Shown in pieces: positions 1 through 10,316 of a stretch of DNA of 64,000 nucleotides (positions are counted from its first letter, which is position 1; every line of letters starts with the position of its first letter). The stretch is taken from positions 2,914,001-2,978,000 of the forward strand of contig CP089930.1 of the NCBI GenBank assembly GCA_021307345.1, given 5' to 3'. Both the position numbers and the translations under genes were made by a program. The notes beneath the pieces are model-generated. The model searched no databases. It saw only the letters and a list, made by a program, of their open reading frames with translations, and was not told the origin of the DNA. The DNA comes from Escherichia coli (GTDB taxonomy: Bacteria; Pseudomonadota; Gammaproteobacteria; Enterobacterales; Enterobacteriaceae).

Positions 1-1120
1 CGCGCAGTGTGCCGGTTACGCCTAATTCTGCCAGTAGCGGCTGAGCGCAATGCTGCCCGGCGCGCAGGGCAATACCGTACTCTGCCAGCAAAGTCACCAT
101 ATCGCTGTGATGAACCCCCGCGAAATCAAAGGCCAGCAGGCTGGAATCCTGGCAGCGGAATGAACGAAAGCCTGGACGTTTTGCCAGCGCATCTTCTGCA
201 AGCGTCGCCAGGCTACGACTCCAGCTTTCTGCCTGGTTAATATCATAATCTGCCAGCCATTCCAGCGCCGCGCTTAACCCAATGACGCCTGCGACGTTGG
301 GCGTTCCGGCTTCCAGTTTCCACGGGGCAGACTGTGTGGTGAAGCCGTCAAAACTGACTTCGTGAATTATTTTGCCACCGCCGAGCCAGGGCGACATTGC
401 TTCCAGCAGTTCTGGTTTGCCATACAGCACGCCGATACCCGTCGGGCCGTAAAGTTTGTGACCTGAAAATGCGTAGAAATCGATATCCAGTTGCTGAACA
501 TCTGCAGGGAAATGCACCGCCCCCTGAGCACCATCAACCATCACCACCATCCCGGCTGAATGGGCAAAGGTAATCGCTCGCGCCAGATCCGGGCAGCCGC
601 CAGTGACGTTCGACATCTGGCCCAACGCCAGAATCCGGCTACGGGGAGTAATCAGCTCTGGTAACAAATCGACATCTGGCAGACGCTGCGCATTAAGCGG
701 CAACTTCACCACTTTGGCTCCGGTTTGTTGGGCGACCATCAGCCAGGGGACGAGGTTGGCGTGGTGCTCTGCCACGCTGACAATAATTTCATCGCCCGGT
801 TGCAGACGCGGACGCGCATAGCATTGCGCCACCATGTTGATGGATTCGGTGGTGCCGCGCGTCCAGACAATGGTTTTGTCATCTGGAGCATTGAGCAATT
901 GCGCCACTTTCTCCCGCGCAGCCTCATAACGTGCGGTCAGACGTTGGGCTTCGGCAAACTGGCTGCGATGGACGTTTCCGGCGCTAAGGCTATAGAACTG
1001 TCGGGTAGCCTCAACCACGGCTTCGGGCTTGAGCGCGGTTGCGGCACTGTCGAGATAGACGCCCGCATCCTGTAATGCGGGAAACTGCGCACGGAACTGC
1101 GCGGGATTAAAAACGTTCAT
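1..1120 (-). CDS. csdA: Cysteine desulfurase CsdA (3' end cut by window)
   Basis: PLP-dependent, class V aminotransferase-fold cysteine desulfurase (cysteine sulfinate desulfinase) that takes sulfur from cysteine and passes it to CsdE for Fe-S or other sulfur chemistry in the cytoplasm. Read leftward from ATG at 1120, it opens MNVFNPAQFRAQF. It has the PLP-lysine motif SGHKLYGPTG (Lys222 in E. coli numbering) and the catalytic cysteine in RAGQHCAQPLL, which counts to Cys358. The window edge removes about 28 C-terminal residues of the usual 401; the visible 373 codons appear open. It is divergent from ygdI. csdE would lie beyond the edge. Confidence 0.95.
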   Translation of the reverse strand, partial: MNVFNPAQFRAQFPALQDAGVYLDSAATALKPEAVVEATRQFYSLSAGNVHRSQFAEAQRLTARYEAAREKVAQLLNAPDDKTIVWTRGTTESINMVAQCYARPRLQPGDEIIVSVAEHHANLVPWLMVAQQTGAKVVKLPLNAQRLPDVDLLPELITPRSRILALGQMSNVTGGCPDLARAITFAHSAGMVVMVDGAQGAVHFPADVQQLDIDFYAFSGHKLYGPTGIGVLYGKPELLEAMSPWLGGGKIIHEVSFDGFTTQSAPWKLEAGTPNVAGVIGLSAALEWLADYDINQAESWSRSLATLAEDALAKRPGFRSFRCQDSSLLAFDFAGVHHSDMVTLLAEYGIALRAGQHCAQPLLAELGVTGTLR

Positions 1121-1311
1121 GGTACTCCTCGGCTTGATTCACCGATCGTGACGCAAAATTCACTTTGATACAAGGAGAGTGCTAACCATCGGAATTATCT
1201 GGATATCCTGGCGAAGCCGCGTCAGTAACATATGCTGAATAGTGTTAGGCGTTAATTTTAGCCTGTTAATCAATACTATTAAGATTTATTAATCGCTTTA
1301 AGGAGAAGAAG

Positions 1312-1539
1312 ATGAAAAAGACTGCCGCAATTATCTCTGCCTGTATGCTGACTTTTGCCCTGAGCGCCTGTTCCGGTTCGAACTATGTGATGCACACCAA
1401 TGACGGACGTACCATCGTCTCTGACGGTAAACCACAAACTGATAATGAAACCGGTATGATTTCGTATAAAGACGCTAATGGCAACAAACAGCAGATCAAC
1501 CGTACCGACGTGAAAGAGATGGTCGAGCTGGATCAGTAA
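1312..1539 (+). CDS. ygdI: Small YgdI/YgdR-family lipoprotein
   Basis: 75-residue lipoprotein. A lysine-containing signal peptide ends in the lipobox LSAC, so the mature protein would start at Cys20 with lipid attached. Serine at +2 predicts sorting to the outer membrane. The rest is a small DUF903-type domain (SNYVMHTNDGRTI) of unknown function. A good Shine-Dalgarno, AAGGAGAAG, precedes the ATG. The tail of the gene points at the terminator of GcvB, which is transcribed from the opposite strand. Confidence 0.93.
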   Translation: MKKTAAIISACMLTFALSACSGSNYVMHTNDGRTIVSDGKPQTDNETGMISYKDANGNKQQINRTDVKEMVELDQ

Positions 1540-1555
1540 TTCGCGATCGCAAGGT

Positions 1556-1761
1556 AAAAAAAAGCACCGCAATTAGGCGGTGCTACATTAATCACTATGG
1601 ACAGACAGGGTAAATGTACAGGAAGTGAAAAAAGGTAGCTTAGCTACCATGGTCTGAATCGCAGACCAATTGCAAACACAACAACACAACATCACAACCG
1701 TAAGCCAAAAGTTCACCAGAACACGCATTCCGATAAAACTTTTCGTTCCGGCTCAGGAAGT
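1556..1761 (-). ncRNA. gcvB: GcvB small regulatory RNA
   Basis: Hfq-dependent sRNA that represses many amino acid and peptide transporter mRNAs. The minus strand begins ACTTCCTGAGCC at 1761, contains the GU-rich R1 seed (TGTTGTGTTGTTGTGTTTG, around 1670-1690), and ends in the hairpin GCACCGCCTAATTGCGGTGC followed by eight U (1563-1556). Length is 206 nt, as in K-12. It is divergent from gcvA, whose product controls it, as known in E. coli. Confidence 0.95.
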
Positions 1762-1767
1762 GCCGCC

Positions 1768-1796
1768 ACTATAGGTATTTGCTGGTAGAAGCTCAA
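1768..1796 (-). promoter_or_regulatory. GcvB promoter
   Basis: On the minus strand TTGAGC (1796-1791) and TATAGT (1773-1768) are separated by exactly 17 bp. The -10 lies 7 bases before the GcvB 5' end at 1761. GcvA binding sites are known in this divergent interval in E. coli, but I did not delimit them here. Confidence 0.75.
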
Positions 1797-1889
1797 CGGA
1801 CAATTTATAATGGCTCAGATAAAAAAAACTAATAGGTTACATAGTGTGATCTAATTGTTAAATTCATTTAACATCAAAGTTTAAAAGCC

Positions 1890-2807
1890 ATGTCAAAACG
1901 ATTACCACCGCTAAATGCCTTACGAGTTTTTGATGCCGCCGCACGCCATTTAAGCTTCACGCGCGCAGCAGAAGAGCTTTTTGTGACCCAGGCCGCAGTA
2001 AGTCATCAAATCAAGTCACTTGAGGATTTTTTGGGACTGAAACTGTTCCGTCGCCGTAATCGTTCACTCCTGCTGACCGAGGAAGGGCAAAGCTATTTCC
2101 TCGATATCAAAGAGATATTTTCGCAATTAACCGAAGCGACGCGTAAACTCCAGGCTCGTAGCGCCAAGGGGGCGTTGACGGTCAGTTTACTCCCCAGTTT
2201 TGCCATCCACTGGCTGGTGCCGCGACTTTCCAGCTTTAATTCAGCTTATCCGGGAATCGACGTTCGAATCCAGGCGGTCGATCGCCAGGAAGATAAACTG
2301 GCGGATGATGTTGATGTGGCGATATTTTATGGTCGGGGCAACTGGCCGGGGCTGCGGGTCGAAAAACTTTATGCCGAATATTTGTTGCCGGTGTGTTCCC
2401 CGCTACTGTTAACCGGCGAAAAACCCTTGAAGACGCCAGAAGATCTGGCTAAACATACGTTATTACACGATGCGTCCCGGCGTGACTGGCAGACATATAC
2501 TCGCCAGTTGGGGTTAAATCATATCAACGTTCAACAAGGGCCGATCTTCAGTCACAGCGCGATGGTGCTGCAAGCGGCTATCCACGGGCAGGGAGTCGCA
2601 TTGGCGAATAATGTGATGGCGCAATCGGAAATCGAGGCCGGACGCCTTGTCTGCCCGTTTAATGATGTTCTGGTCAGTAAAAATGCTTTTTATCTGGTAT
2701 GTCATGACAGCCAGGCAGAACTGGGTAAAATAGCCGCCTTTCGCCAATGGATCCTGGCGAAAGCCGCTGCTGAACAAGAAAAATTCCGCTTTCGTTATGA
2801 ACAATAA
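1890..2807 (+). CDS. gcvA: LysR-type regulator GcvA of the glycine cleavage system
   Basis: 305-residue LysR-family regulator that activates or represses gcvTHP with glycine, GcvR and purines, and drives gcvB. The N-terminal winged HTH (about residues 6-65) includes FTRAAEELFVTQAAVSHQIK. The rest is the two-lobed LysR effector domain. Full length for the family. The start ATG follows an AT-rich leader shared with the divergent GcvB promoter. ygdD and rlmM follow closely on the same strand and may be co-transcribed. Confidence 0.96.
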   Translation: MSKRLPPLNALRVFDAAARHLSFTRAAEELFVTQAAVSHQIKSLEDFLGLKLFRRRNRSLLLTEEGQSYFLDIKEIFSQLTEATRKLQARSAKGALTVSLLPSFAIHWLVPRLSSFNSAYPGIDVRIQAVDRQEDKLADDVDVAIFYGRGNWPGLRVEKLYAEYLLPVCSPLLLTGEKPLKTPEDLAKHTLLHDASRRDWQTYTRQLGLNHINVQQGPIFSHSAMVLQAAIHGQGVALANNVMAQSEIEAGRLVCPFNDVLVSKNAFYLVCHDSQAELGKIAAFRQWILAKAAAEQEKFRFRYEQ

Positions 2808-2825
2808 TTTACGTAGGGTACGACC

Positions 2826-3221
2826 ATGACCAGCCGTTTTATGCTGATTTTCGCCGCCATTAGCGGCTTCATTTTTGTGGCTCTCGGCGCTTTTGGCGCG
2901 CATGTGTTAAGTAAAACCATGGGAGCCGTTGAGATGGGCTGGATCCAGACCGGCCTCGAATACCAGGCGTTCCATACGCTGGCGATTTTAGGTCTGGCGG
3001 TGGCGATGCAGCGTCGCATCAGTATCTGGTTTTACTGGAGTAGCGTTTTCCTCGCGTTAGGCACGGTGCTGTTCAGCGGCAGCCTTTATTGCCTGGCGCT
3101 GTCCCATCTGCGTTTGTGGGCGTTTGTCACACCGGTTGGCGGCGTGAGCTTCCTCGCGGGCTGGGCGTTAATGTTAGTCGGAGCTATCCGTTTAAAGCGC
3201 AAGGGCGTAAATCATGAATAA
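2826..3221 (+). CDS. ygdD: DUF423 inner membrane protein YgdD
   Basis: 131-residue hydrophobic protein with four predicted membrane spans, starting [15 protein letters not shown], of the DUF423 family. The family has no settled function. It lies 18 bp after gcvA, and its last 8 bases overlap the start of rlmM, suggesting one transcription unit and coupled translation. Confidence 0.92.
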
Positions 3222-4314
3222 GGTTGTATTGTTGTGCCGTCCTGGCTTTGAAAAAGAGTGTGCTGCGGAAATTACCGATAAAGCCGGCCAGCGGGAAATT
3301 TTCGGTTTTGCCCGCGTGAAAGAGAATGCGGGTTATGTCATTTATGAATGTTATCAACCTGATGATGGCGATAAGTTAATCCGTGAGCTGCCGTTCAGTT
3401 CATTAATTTTTGCTCGCCAGTGGTTTGTAGTGGGGGAGCTCCTGCAGCATTTGCCGCCAGAAGATCGTATTACCCCCATTGTCGGCATGTTACAGGGCGT
3501 AGTAGAGAAGGGCGGTGAACTGCGTGTTGAAGTTGCCGATACCAACGAAAGCAAAGAGTTGCTGAAATTCTGCCGTAAATTCACCGTGCCGCTACGCGCT
3601 GCCTTGCGCGATGCGGGTGTGCTGGCGAACTATGAAACGCCGAAGCGTCCGGTGGTGCATGTATTCTTTATTGCACCAGGCTGCTGCTATACCGGCTACT
3701 CCTACAGCAATAATAATTCGCCGTTCTATATGGGGATTCCACGCCTGAAGTTTCCGGCGGATGCGCCAAGCCGTTCCACCCTCAAACTGGAAGAGGCATT
3801 TCATGTGTTTATTCCTGCGGATGAGTGGGATGAACGCCTGGCAAATGGAATGTGGGCGGTAGATTTGGGCGCTTGTCCAGGCGGCTGGACCTACCAACTG
3901 GTGAAGCGCAACATGTGGGTATACTCCGTCGATAACGGCCCGATGGCGCAAAGTCTGATGGATACCGGACAGGTGACGTGGCTGCGGGAAGATGGTTTCA
4001 AATTCCGCCCAACACGTAGCAACATCTCATGGATGGTATGCGATATGGTTGAAAAACCAGCGAAAGTTGCGGCACTGATGGCACAGTGGCTGGTTAATGG
4101 CTGGTGTCGTGAAACTATCTTCAACCTTAAGCTGCCGATGAAAAAACGCTACGAAGAAGTGTCACACAATCTGGCGTACATTCAGGCACAGCTTGATGAA
4201 CATGGTATTAACGCCCAGATTCAGGCGCGGCAGTTGTATCACGATCGAGAAGAAGTGACGGTGCATGTCCGTCGTATCTGGGCTGCGGTGGGTGGTCGTC
4301 GCGACGAACGGTAA
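3214..4314 (+). CDS. rlmM: 23S rRNA 2'-O-ribose C2498 methyltransferase RlmM
   Basis: 366-residue SAM-dependent methyltransferase that modifies the ribose of C2498 in 23S rRNA. The SAM motif [14 protein letters not shown] starts at residue 216. A THUMP-like RNA-binding half precedes it. The C-terminus is the lysine and arginine-rich [19 protein letters not shown]. It is intact, and only 16 bp after its stop begins the scar of a deleted fucO gene. Confidence 0.96.
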
Positions 4315-4330
4315 GTGAGTTGGCAGGGGC

Positions 4331-4426
4331 ATTGACTCCGGTCTGGCATCCGATGTTTGTATCGGTGGCAACCCGCGTGAAGCAACGCTTGAGGATATTG
4401 TCGAGCTTTACCATACCGCCTGGTAA
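4331..4426 (+). pseudogene. fucO: fucO 3' remnant, scar of the lost fucose operon
   Basis: Reading in frame from 4331 to the TAA at 4424-4426 gives 31 codons. The tail DVCIGGNPREATLEDIVELY, then HTAW, is the C-terminus of lactaldehyde reductase FucO as I recall it from K-12. In K-12 fucO, fucA and fucPIKUR lie between xni and rlmM. Here only this end survives, on the strand fucO would occupy. There is no start codon or RBS. The homology appears to begin near 4350, so the deletion joint lies between the rlmM stop and about there. Confidence 0.85.
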
Positions 4427-4437
4427 ATGCGCTGATG

Positions 4438-4484
4438 TGATAATGCCGGATGCGACGCTAGCCGCGTCTTATCCGGCCTACAAG
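4438..4484. repeat. REP element after the fucO scar
   Basis: Palindromic REP unit: GCCGGATGCGACGCTAGCC then GCGTCTTATCCGGCCTAC. It sits between the convergent fucO remnant and xni. REP units are scattered in E. coli intergenic regions and can stabilise mRNA 3' ends. Confidence 0.85.
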
Positions 4485-4530
4485 TGCATTTAATTCAATG
4501 AGGTGTTAATCGGTAGTATTCGGCACGCCG

Positions 4531-5406
<876 letters not shown>

Positions 5407-5407
5407 T

Positions 5408-5513
5408 TACCTGATGCGCTACGCTTATCATGCCTACAAAAGAATCACAATCTATTGAATTTTCGCTGTTTTGTAGGTCGGGTAAGGCGTTTACGCCGCA
5501 TCCGACATAAACA
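5408..5513. repeat. BIME (REP pair) between xni and sdaB
   Basis: Two inverted REP-like units, CCTGATGCGCTACGCTTATC and GTAAGGCGTTTACGCCGCAT, flank an AT-rich linker containing AATCTATTGAATTTTCGC. This is the typical architecture of bacterial interspersed mosaic elements. Confidence 0.85.
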
Positions 5514-5535
5514 ACAGGCACATTCTCAACAATGT

Positions 5536-5558
5536 GAGGCCTCGCAAAACGAGGCCTC
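5536..5558 (-). terminator. Hairpin after sdaB
   Basis: Perfect 9-bp stem GAGGCCTCG / CGAGGCCTC with a CAAAA loop, 10 bp after the sdaB stop. It lacks a U tract on the minus strand, so it may protect the 3' end rather than terminate by itself. Confidence 0.55.
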
Positions 5559-5568
5559 TGGAGAGAGA

Positions 5569-6936
5569 TTAATCGCAGGCAACAATCTTCATTGCCAGGC
5601 CGCCGCGAGAAGTTTCACGGTACTTGGCGTTCATATCTTTACCTGTTTCGTACATGGTTTCGATAACTTTATCGAGGCAGACGCGCGGCTCGCTGGTACG
5701 GCGCAGCGCCATACGCGCGGCGTTCACCGCTTTCACTGCCGCAATGGCATTACGCTCAATGCACGGCACCTGTACCTGTCCGGCAACCGGGTCACACGTC
5801 AGGCCGAGGTTATGCTCCATTGCGATTTCTGCCGCGATGCATACCTGTGCCGGGCTTGCGCCTAACAGTTCTGCCAGACCCGCCGCTGCCATAGAGCACG
5901 CTACGCCAACTTCGCCCTGGCAGCCGACTTCGGCACCAGAAATCGAGGCGTTCATCTTATAAAGAGAACCAATGGCGCTTGCCACCAGCAGGTAACGAGC
6001 CAGTGAGTTAGCGTTCACTTCACGGATAAACTTGTCGTAGTACGCCAGCACTGCCGGGATAATCCCGCACGCGCCGTTAGTCGGTGCAGTCACCACGCGA
6101 CCACCAGCAGCGTTCTCTTCGTTCACCGCCAGAGCGAACATGTTGATCCAGTCAACAACCGCCATCGGGTCAGTGGTGTTTTTGTCCTGGCTGACCAGCA
6201 TCCGGCGCAGAGCCGCCGCACGGCGTGGAACGCGCAGTTTGCCTGGCAGCACGCCTTCGGTGGCAATACCGCGCTCAATACCGCCGCGCATCACTTCCCA
6301 GACGTTCGCCAGGTGCTGTTCCAGCTCTTCTTTGCTGTGCAGCGCCAGTTCGTTTTTCATCATCAGGCCAGAGAGTGACAGCCCGGTTTCCTGACAATGC
6401 TTTTGCAGATCGGCTGCTGAGCTGTACGGATAAGGAACTTCAACCGGTGCGCTATCCTGCTGACCAAAATGTTCTTCATCAACGATAAAGCCACCGCCGA
6501 TGGAGTAGTAAGTCTGGCTGTAAACAACTTTATCGCCCGCCAGCGCGGTGATGCGCATACCGTTTTCATGCAGAGAAAGGTTGTCGGCATGGAAGTTCAT
6601 GCACTGATCAACCGGGAACTCCACTTCGTGCTGACCATTTGCCAGCATCAGGCGACCATGAGTATTCACATCCTGAATAAAACCAGGGATGGAATCGATA
6701 TCAACGGTATCCGGCAGGTTACCCGCCAGCCCCATAATAATGGCGATATCAGTGTGGTGGCCTTTACCGGTCAGAGAGAGCGAGCCGTAGACATCAACCA
6801 CCACGCGGGTCACGTCTTTAAGCAGGTTACGGGCAATCAGATCGTCGGTAAATTGTTTACCCGCTTTCATTGGTCCAACGGTATGGGAACTGGAAGGACC
6901 AATGCCGATTTTGAAAATATCGAATACGCTAATCAT
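5569..6936 (-). CDS. sdaB: L-serine dehydratase 2 (SdaB)
   Basis: 455-residue iron-sulfur L-serine deaminase producing pyruvate and ammonia. The N-terminus has the family motif GIGPSSSHTVGPMKAG. The C-terminal half carries the conserved cysteine-bearing motifs GAEVGCQGEVGVACSM, GLTCDPVAGQVQVPC and others that hold the 4Fe-4S cluster. Full length. It follows sdaC by 57 bp on the same strand, so serine uptake and breakdown form one operon. Confidence 0.97.
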   Translation of the reverse strand: MISVFDIFKIGIGPSSSHTVGPMKAGKQFTDDLIARNLLKDVTRVVVDVYGSLSLTGKGHHTDIAIIMGLAGNLPDTVDIDSIPGFIQDVNTHGRLMLANGQHEVEFPVDQCMNFHADNLSLHENGMRITALAGDKVVYSQTYYSIGGGFIVDEEHFGQQDSAPVEVPYPYSSAADLQKHCQETGLSLSGLMMKNELALHSKEELEQHLANVWEVMRGGIERGIATEGVLPGKLRVPRRAAALRRMLVSQDKNTTDPMAVVDWINMFALAVNEENAAGGRVVTAPTNGACGIIPAVLAYYDKFIREVNANSLARYLLVASAIGSLYKMNASISGAEVGCQGEVGVACSMAAAGLAELLGASPAQVCIAAEIAMEHNLGLTCDPVAGQVQVPCIERNAIAAVKAVNAARMALRRTSEPRVCLDKVIETMYETGKDMNAKYRETSRGGLAMKIVACD

Positions 6937-6965
6937 AGGAAATTCATCGGGTTAAAACGGAGGAA

Positions 6966-6985
6966 GCGCCGCCCGAAAGCGGCGC
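6966..6985 (-). terminator. Intercistronic hairpin sdaC-sdaB
   Basis: GCGCCGC / GCGGCGC stem of 7 bp between the sdaC stop and sdaB start. No U tract. Likely a processing or partial-termination structure that sets the sdaC to sdaB ratio; this is inference. Confidence 0.45.
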
Positions 6986-6993
6986 GAAAGGAT

Positions 6994-8283
6994 TTAGCTG
7001 AACAGAGAGTAGAAAATTGCGGAGATAGCAATCAGACCCATCACGACAACGAATACGTTGCTGATGTGACCGCTGTACTTACGCATTGCCGGTACTTTCT
7101 GGATTGCGTACATCGGCATCAGGAACAGGATCATCGCGATGATTGGACCGCCCAGGGTTTCAATCATCCCCAGGATGCTTGGGTTCAGCGTAGCAACAAT
7201 CCAGGTCGTTACCAGCATGAACAGTGCAGTGATACGGTTCAGCTTGTTGATTTCGATAGACTTACCTTTACCACGCAGAGATTTGATCACCATACCGTTG
7301 AAGCCTTCACGCGCACCCAGGTAGTGGCCGAGGAAGGATTTGGTGATAGCGATAATCGCGATAATCGGAGCCATCCACGCGATGATCGGCGCGTTAAAGT
7401 GGTTCGCCAGGTAAGACAGAATCGAGATGTTCTGCTCTTTAGCCGCAGCCAGGTCTGCCGGAGTCAGGCTCAGTACGCAGCTGAAGACGAAGAACATTAC
7501 GGTCAGCACCATCATGATGTGAGCGAATGCCAGGATCTTCGAGCATTTCTGTTCTGCCATATCGCCGTACTCTTCACGCTTCGCAACGGCGAAAGAAGAG
7601 ATGATCGGAGAGTGGTTGAACGAGAATACCATTACCGGAATCGCCAGCCACAGGGTCATCCACAGACCGTTTCCGGTTGCAGATGCAGTGTCCAGAGACA
7701 GCGTTTCCAGAGCTGCGCCGTTCCACTGCGGGATCAGGTACAGAGCCAGCAGCATCAGTACGCCAACAAACGGGAATACCAGAATACTCATCGCCTTAAC
7801 GATCATCTGCTCACCGAAGCGAACGATGGTCATCATACCCACGATCAGGATCAGGGACAGAATCGCACGCGGCGGCGGCGTCATACCCAGCTGGTGAGAC
7901 ATGAAGCTTTCAACCGTGTTGGTGATTGCCACGCTATAAACCAGCAGGATCGGGTAGATAGCGAAGAAGTACAGCAGAGTAATCAGTTTACCTGCACCAA
8001 TACCAAAGTGTTCTTCTACTACCTCAGTGATGTCTTCGCCTGGGTTTTTACCAGACAGTACGAAGCGAGTCAGGCCACGGTGAGCAAAAAACGTCATCGG
8101 GAACGCAAGGATGGCCATGATGATCAGCGGGATCATACCGCCAACACCGGCGTTGATTGGCAGGAACAGTACACCCGCGCCGATTGCCGTGCCGTAGAGG
8201 CCCAGCATCCACATGGTGTCTGTCTTGCGCCAGGCACTGCGAGAGTCTTTCGACGCAATCGTGCTGGTTTGAGTCGTTTCCAT
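6994..8283 (-). CDS. sdaC: L-serine/H+ symporter SdaC
   Basis: 429-residue inner membrane carrier of the HAAAP family with about 11 hydrophobic spans, importing serine with protons. The start [20 protein letters not shown] precedes the first span [20 protein letters not shown] long loop carries [12 protein letters not shown], typical of serine/threonine carriers of this family. First gene of sdaC-sdaB, with a roughly 500-bp upstream region that includes a CRP-like site. Confidence 0.97.
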   Translation of the reverse strand: METTQTSTIASKDSRSAWRKTDTMWMLGLYGTAIGAGVLFLPINAGVGGMIPLIIMAILAFPMTFFAHRGLTRFVLSGKNPGEDITEVVEEHFGIGAGKLITLLYFFAIYPILLVYSVAITNTVESFMSHQLGMTPPPRAILSLILIVGMMTIVRFGEQMIVKAMSILVFPFVGVLMLLALYLIPQWNGAALETLSLDTASATGNGLWMTLWLAIPVMVFSFNHSPIISSFAVAKREEYGDMAEQKCSKILAFAHIMMVLTVMFFVFSCVLSLTPADLAAAKEQNISILSYLANHFNAPIIAWMAPIIAIIAITKSFLGHYLGAREGFNGMVIKSLRGKGKSIEINKLNRITALFMLVTTWIVATLNPSILGMIETLGGPIIAMILFLMPMYAIQKVPAMRKYSGHISNVFVVVMGLIAISAIFYSLFS

Positions 8284-8443
8284 CTATTTCTCCTGGAGGA
8301 ATGCAAATAATTCAGCTTTTAGCCAGTTCAGCCCGGGAAGGTGCCTGGCCGTAAAAATGAAATCTGTCTATCGGCGATGGCTTAATCATTTTCCGCCGTA
8401 ATAATTTGAGGGCGGAAAGATACACACAAGTTATGCATCTATC

Positions 8444-8459
8444 AGTGATCTTGATCTCA
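8444..8459. promoter_or_regulatory. CRP-like site upstream of sdaC
   Basis: AGTGA-TCTTGA-TCTCA fits the CRP consensus TGTGA-N6-TCACA with two mismatches. The position about 170 bp upstream of the start codon is plausible; CRP control of sdaC is reported for E. coli. Confidence 0.5.
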
Positions 8460-8674
8460 AATACAATAATCCACTTAGAAGATAGATAATCCCAACTCTT
8501 TACTCTGTAAATCAAAAGTAAAAGAGAATTTAAGGGCAATATTTTCCCACTAAACGATATCTGGTTTCTTCCGGGGCGCGCAATATATGTAGGTTGAACT
8601 GAAAAAATCAATACTTTTAGTTAATCATGATAAGAATTTCTTTTTCACAGTAATAAAATGCGGTTTATGAAAGC

Positions 8675-8690
8675 AGGTAAACGTTTGCGT
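8675..8690. promoter_or_regulatory. PurR-like operator
   Basis: AGGTAAACGTTTGCGT matches 14 of 16 bases of the palindromic PurR box ACGCAAACGTTTGCGT. It lies between the ppnN terminator and the distant sdaC start, so which gene it would control is unclear. Confidence 0.4.
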
Positions 8691-8801
8691 GGCAATATAA
8701 ATTGTATGACATATTAATATTGGTGATATTAAGTGTCTTATGATGCGTTGAAACATTCAGATAACAAATGAAATGGATTGGTGAGTGAGTGACCAAATAA
8801 G

Positions 8802-8830
8802 AGAAAAACCCGGCAACAAACGTTACCGGG
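8802..8830 (-). terminator. ppnN intrinsic terminator
   Basis: On the minus strand CCCGGTAAC GTTT GTTGCCGGG is followed by TTTTTC. The stem begins 10 bp after the ppnN stop codon. Confidence 0.85.
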
Positions 8831-8840
8831 GGAGGGGAGA

Positions 8841-10205
8841 TTACGTGCAGATTTCGTAGCAAGGGATGTAGGCTGAGCCAGGCAACTTCATACGGTGCTG
8901 GGCGACAAAACCCTGAAGCAGGTCGTCCATACGACGCATTATCTCTTTATCGCCGTTGATTTTATAAGGCCCAAACTCTTCAATGGCGCGAATACCGACT
9001 TCTTTTACGTTACCCGCCACAATACCGGAGAACGCACGACGCAGGTCAGCAGCCAGCACTTCAACGGGTTGATCCGGGTACAGTTTCAGATTAGCCATGT
9101 TCTCGTGAGACGGCTCAAACGGCATTTGCAGATCTGGCGCAATGCGCATTGACCAGTTAAAGCTGTAAGCATCACCGGTGTCACGGCGATTTTCTTTCAC
9201 CAGCGGCATCGATTTTTTCATCTGACGAGCGACTTCAGCAGCGTCATCAATGATGATGCGGTAATGGCGGCGCGCGTTTTCTCCCAGCGTATGCACGACA
9301 AACTCGTCCAGTACTCGGAAGTAATCGGCGCTCTCTTTCGGACCGGTAAGGATCAGCGGTAAGACCTGATCTTTATTTGCCGGATTCATCAAAATTCCCA
9401 GCAAATAGAGCAACTCTTCTGCCGTACCCACACCGCCAGGGAAGATAATGATGCCGTGAGCGATACGCACAAACGCTTCCAGACGTTTTTCGATATCCGG
9501 CATGATGATCAATTCGTTGACCAGCGGGTTAGGCGGTTCAGCAGCGATAATCGACGGCTCTGTCATACCAATAAAACGGCTGTCTTTGTAACGCTGCTGA
9601 GCGTGACCCACTGCTGCGCCTTTCATCGGCGCTTCCATCGCTCCTGGACCACAACCGGTGCAGATATTTAACTCACGCAGACCCAGCTGATTTCCGACGC
9701 GACGGGCATATAAATACTCGTTTTCGTTGATTGAGTGACCGCCCCAGCACACAACCATATTTGGCGCTTCGCCGACATGCAGTGCGCGAGCGTTACGCAA
9801 GATGGAAAAGACCAGGTTAGTGATGTGGACGGAGTTGTCGAGATTCAGGTTGGGAAAACGAACGGTGTTATGGATTTGCCCGTAAACGAAGAGAATGTCA
9901 CGCAGAACCGCGAACAAGTTGGCCTGCAAAGCGCGAATAATTCGCCCATCGACAAAAGCCTCTTCCGGGGGATTAATCAGTTCCAGCTTTACGCCGCGTT
10001 CACGGCGCAGGACGTTAATATCGAAATTTTCAAAACGAGACAGCAATTCTTTGCTGTTATCGGTCAAACTACCGGAGTTCAGAACAGCAAGTGAACAGTT
10101 GCGAAAGAGTTGATAGAGGTCGCTGCTGGCGGTGCGTTTAAGCATATCCACTTCCAGCTGCGACAACATATCCATGGAGCCAAGCGGGCTAATATGTGTA
10201 ATCAA
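8841..10205 (-). CDS. ppnN: Nucleotide 5'-monophosphate nucleosidase PpnN
   Basis: 454-residue LOG-family enzyme that cleaves purine and pyrimidine nucleoside monophosphates to base and ribose 5-phosphate. The Rossmann core has [25 protein letters not shown] and the LOG signature [15 protein letters not shown]. Flanking N- and C-terminal domains match the long bacterial form known to be regulated by (p)ppGpp in E. coli, whose synthetase RelA is also in this window. Full length; formerly ygdH. Confidence 0.95.
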
Positions 10206-10316
10206 GAAAAACTCCTTATGGGACGAATATCGTCATTCCCTTTGATTACAATAGCCCTGCATGATGGCCTTTCACAACTCTATGCGTGAATCCAGTACGC
10301 AAAAATGAGAAAAAAT

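Larger units (their letters stand above)
8284..8801. other. sdaC upstream region, 518 bp without a gene
   Basis: AT-rich, no credible ORF (short minus ORFs here have no RBS or family signature). It contains a CRP-like site at 8444-8459 and a near-consensus PurR box at 8675-8690, each listed separately. It should hold the sdaC promoter; I did not fix a start site. Confidence 0.6.

Noticed and set aside
6469-8310. 613-codon open frame on the plus strand
   Set aside because: It is antisense to sdaC and sdaB, both clear full-length enzymes, and its product is rich in His, Gln, Arg and Asp with no family pattern. It is a codon-bias shadow.
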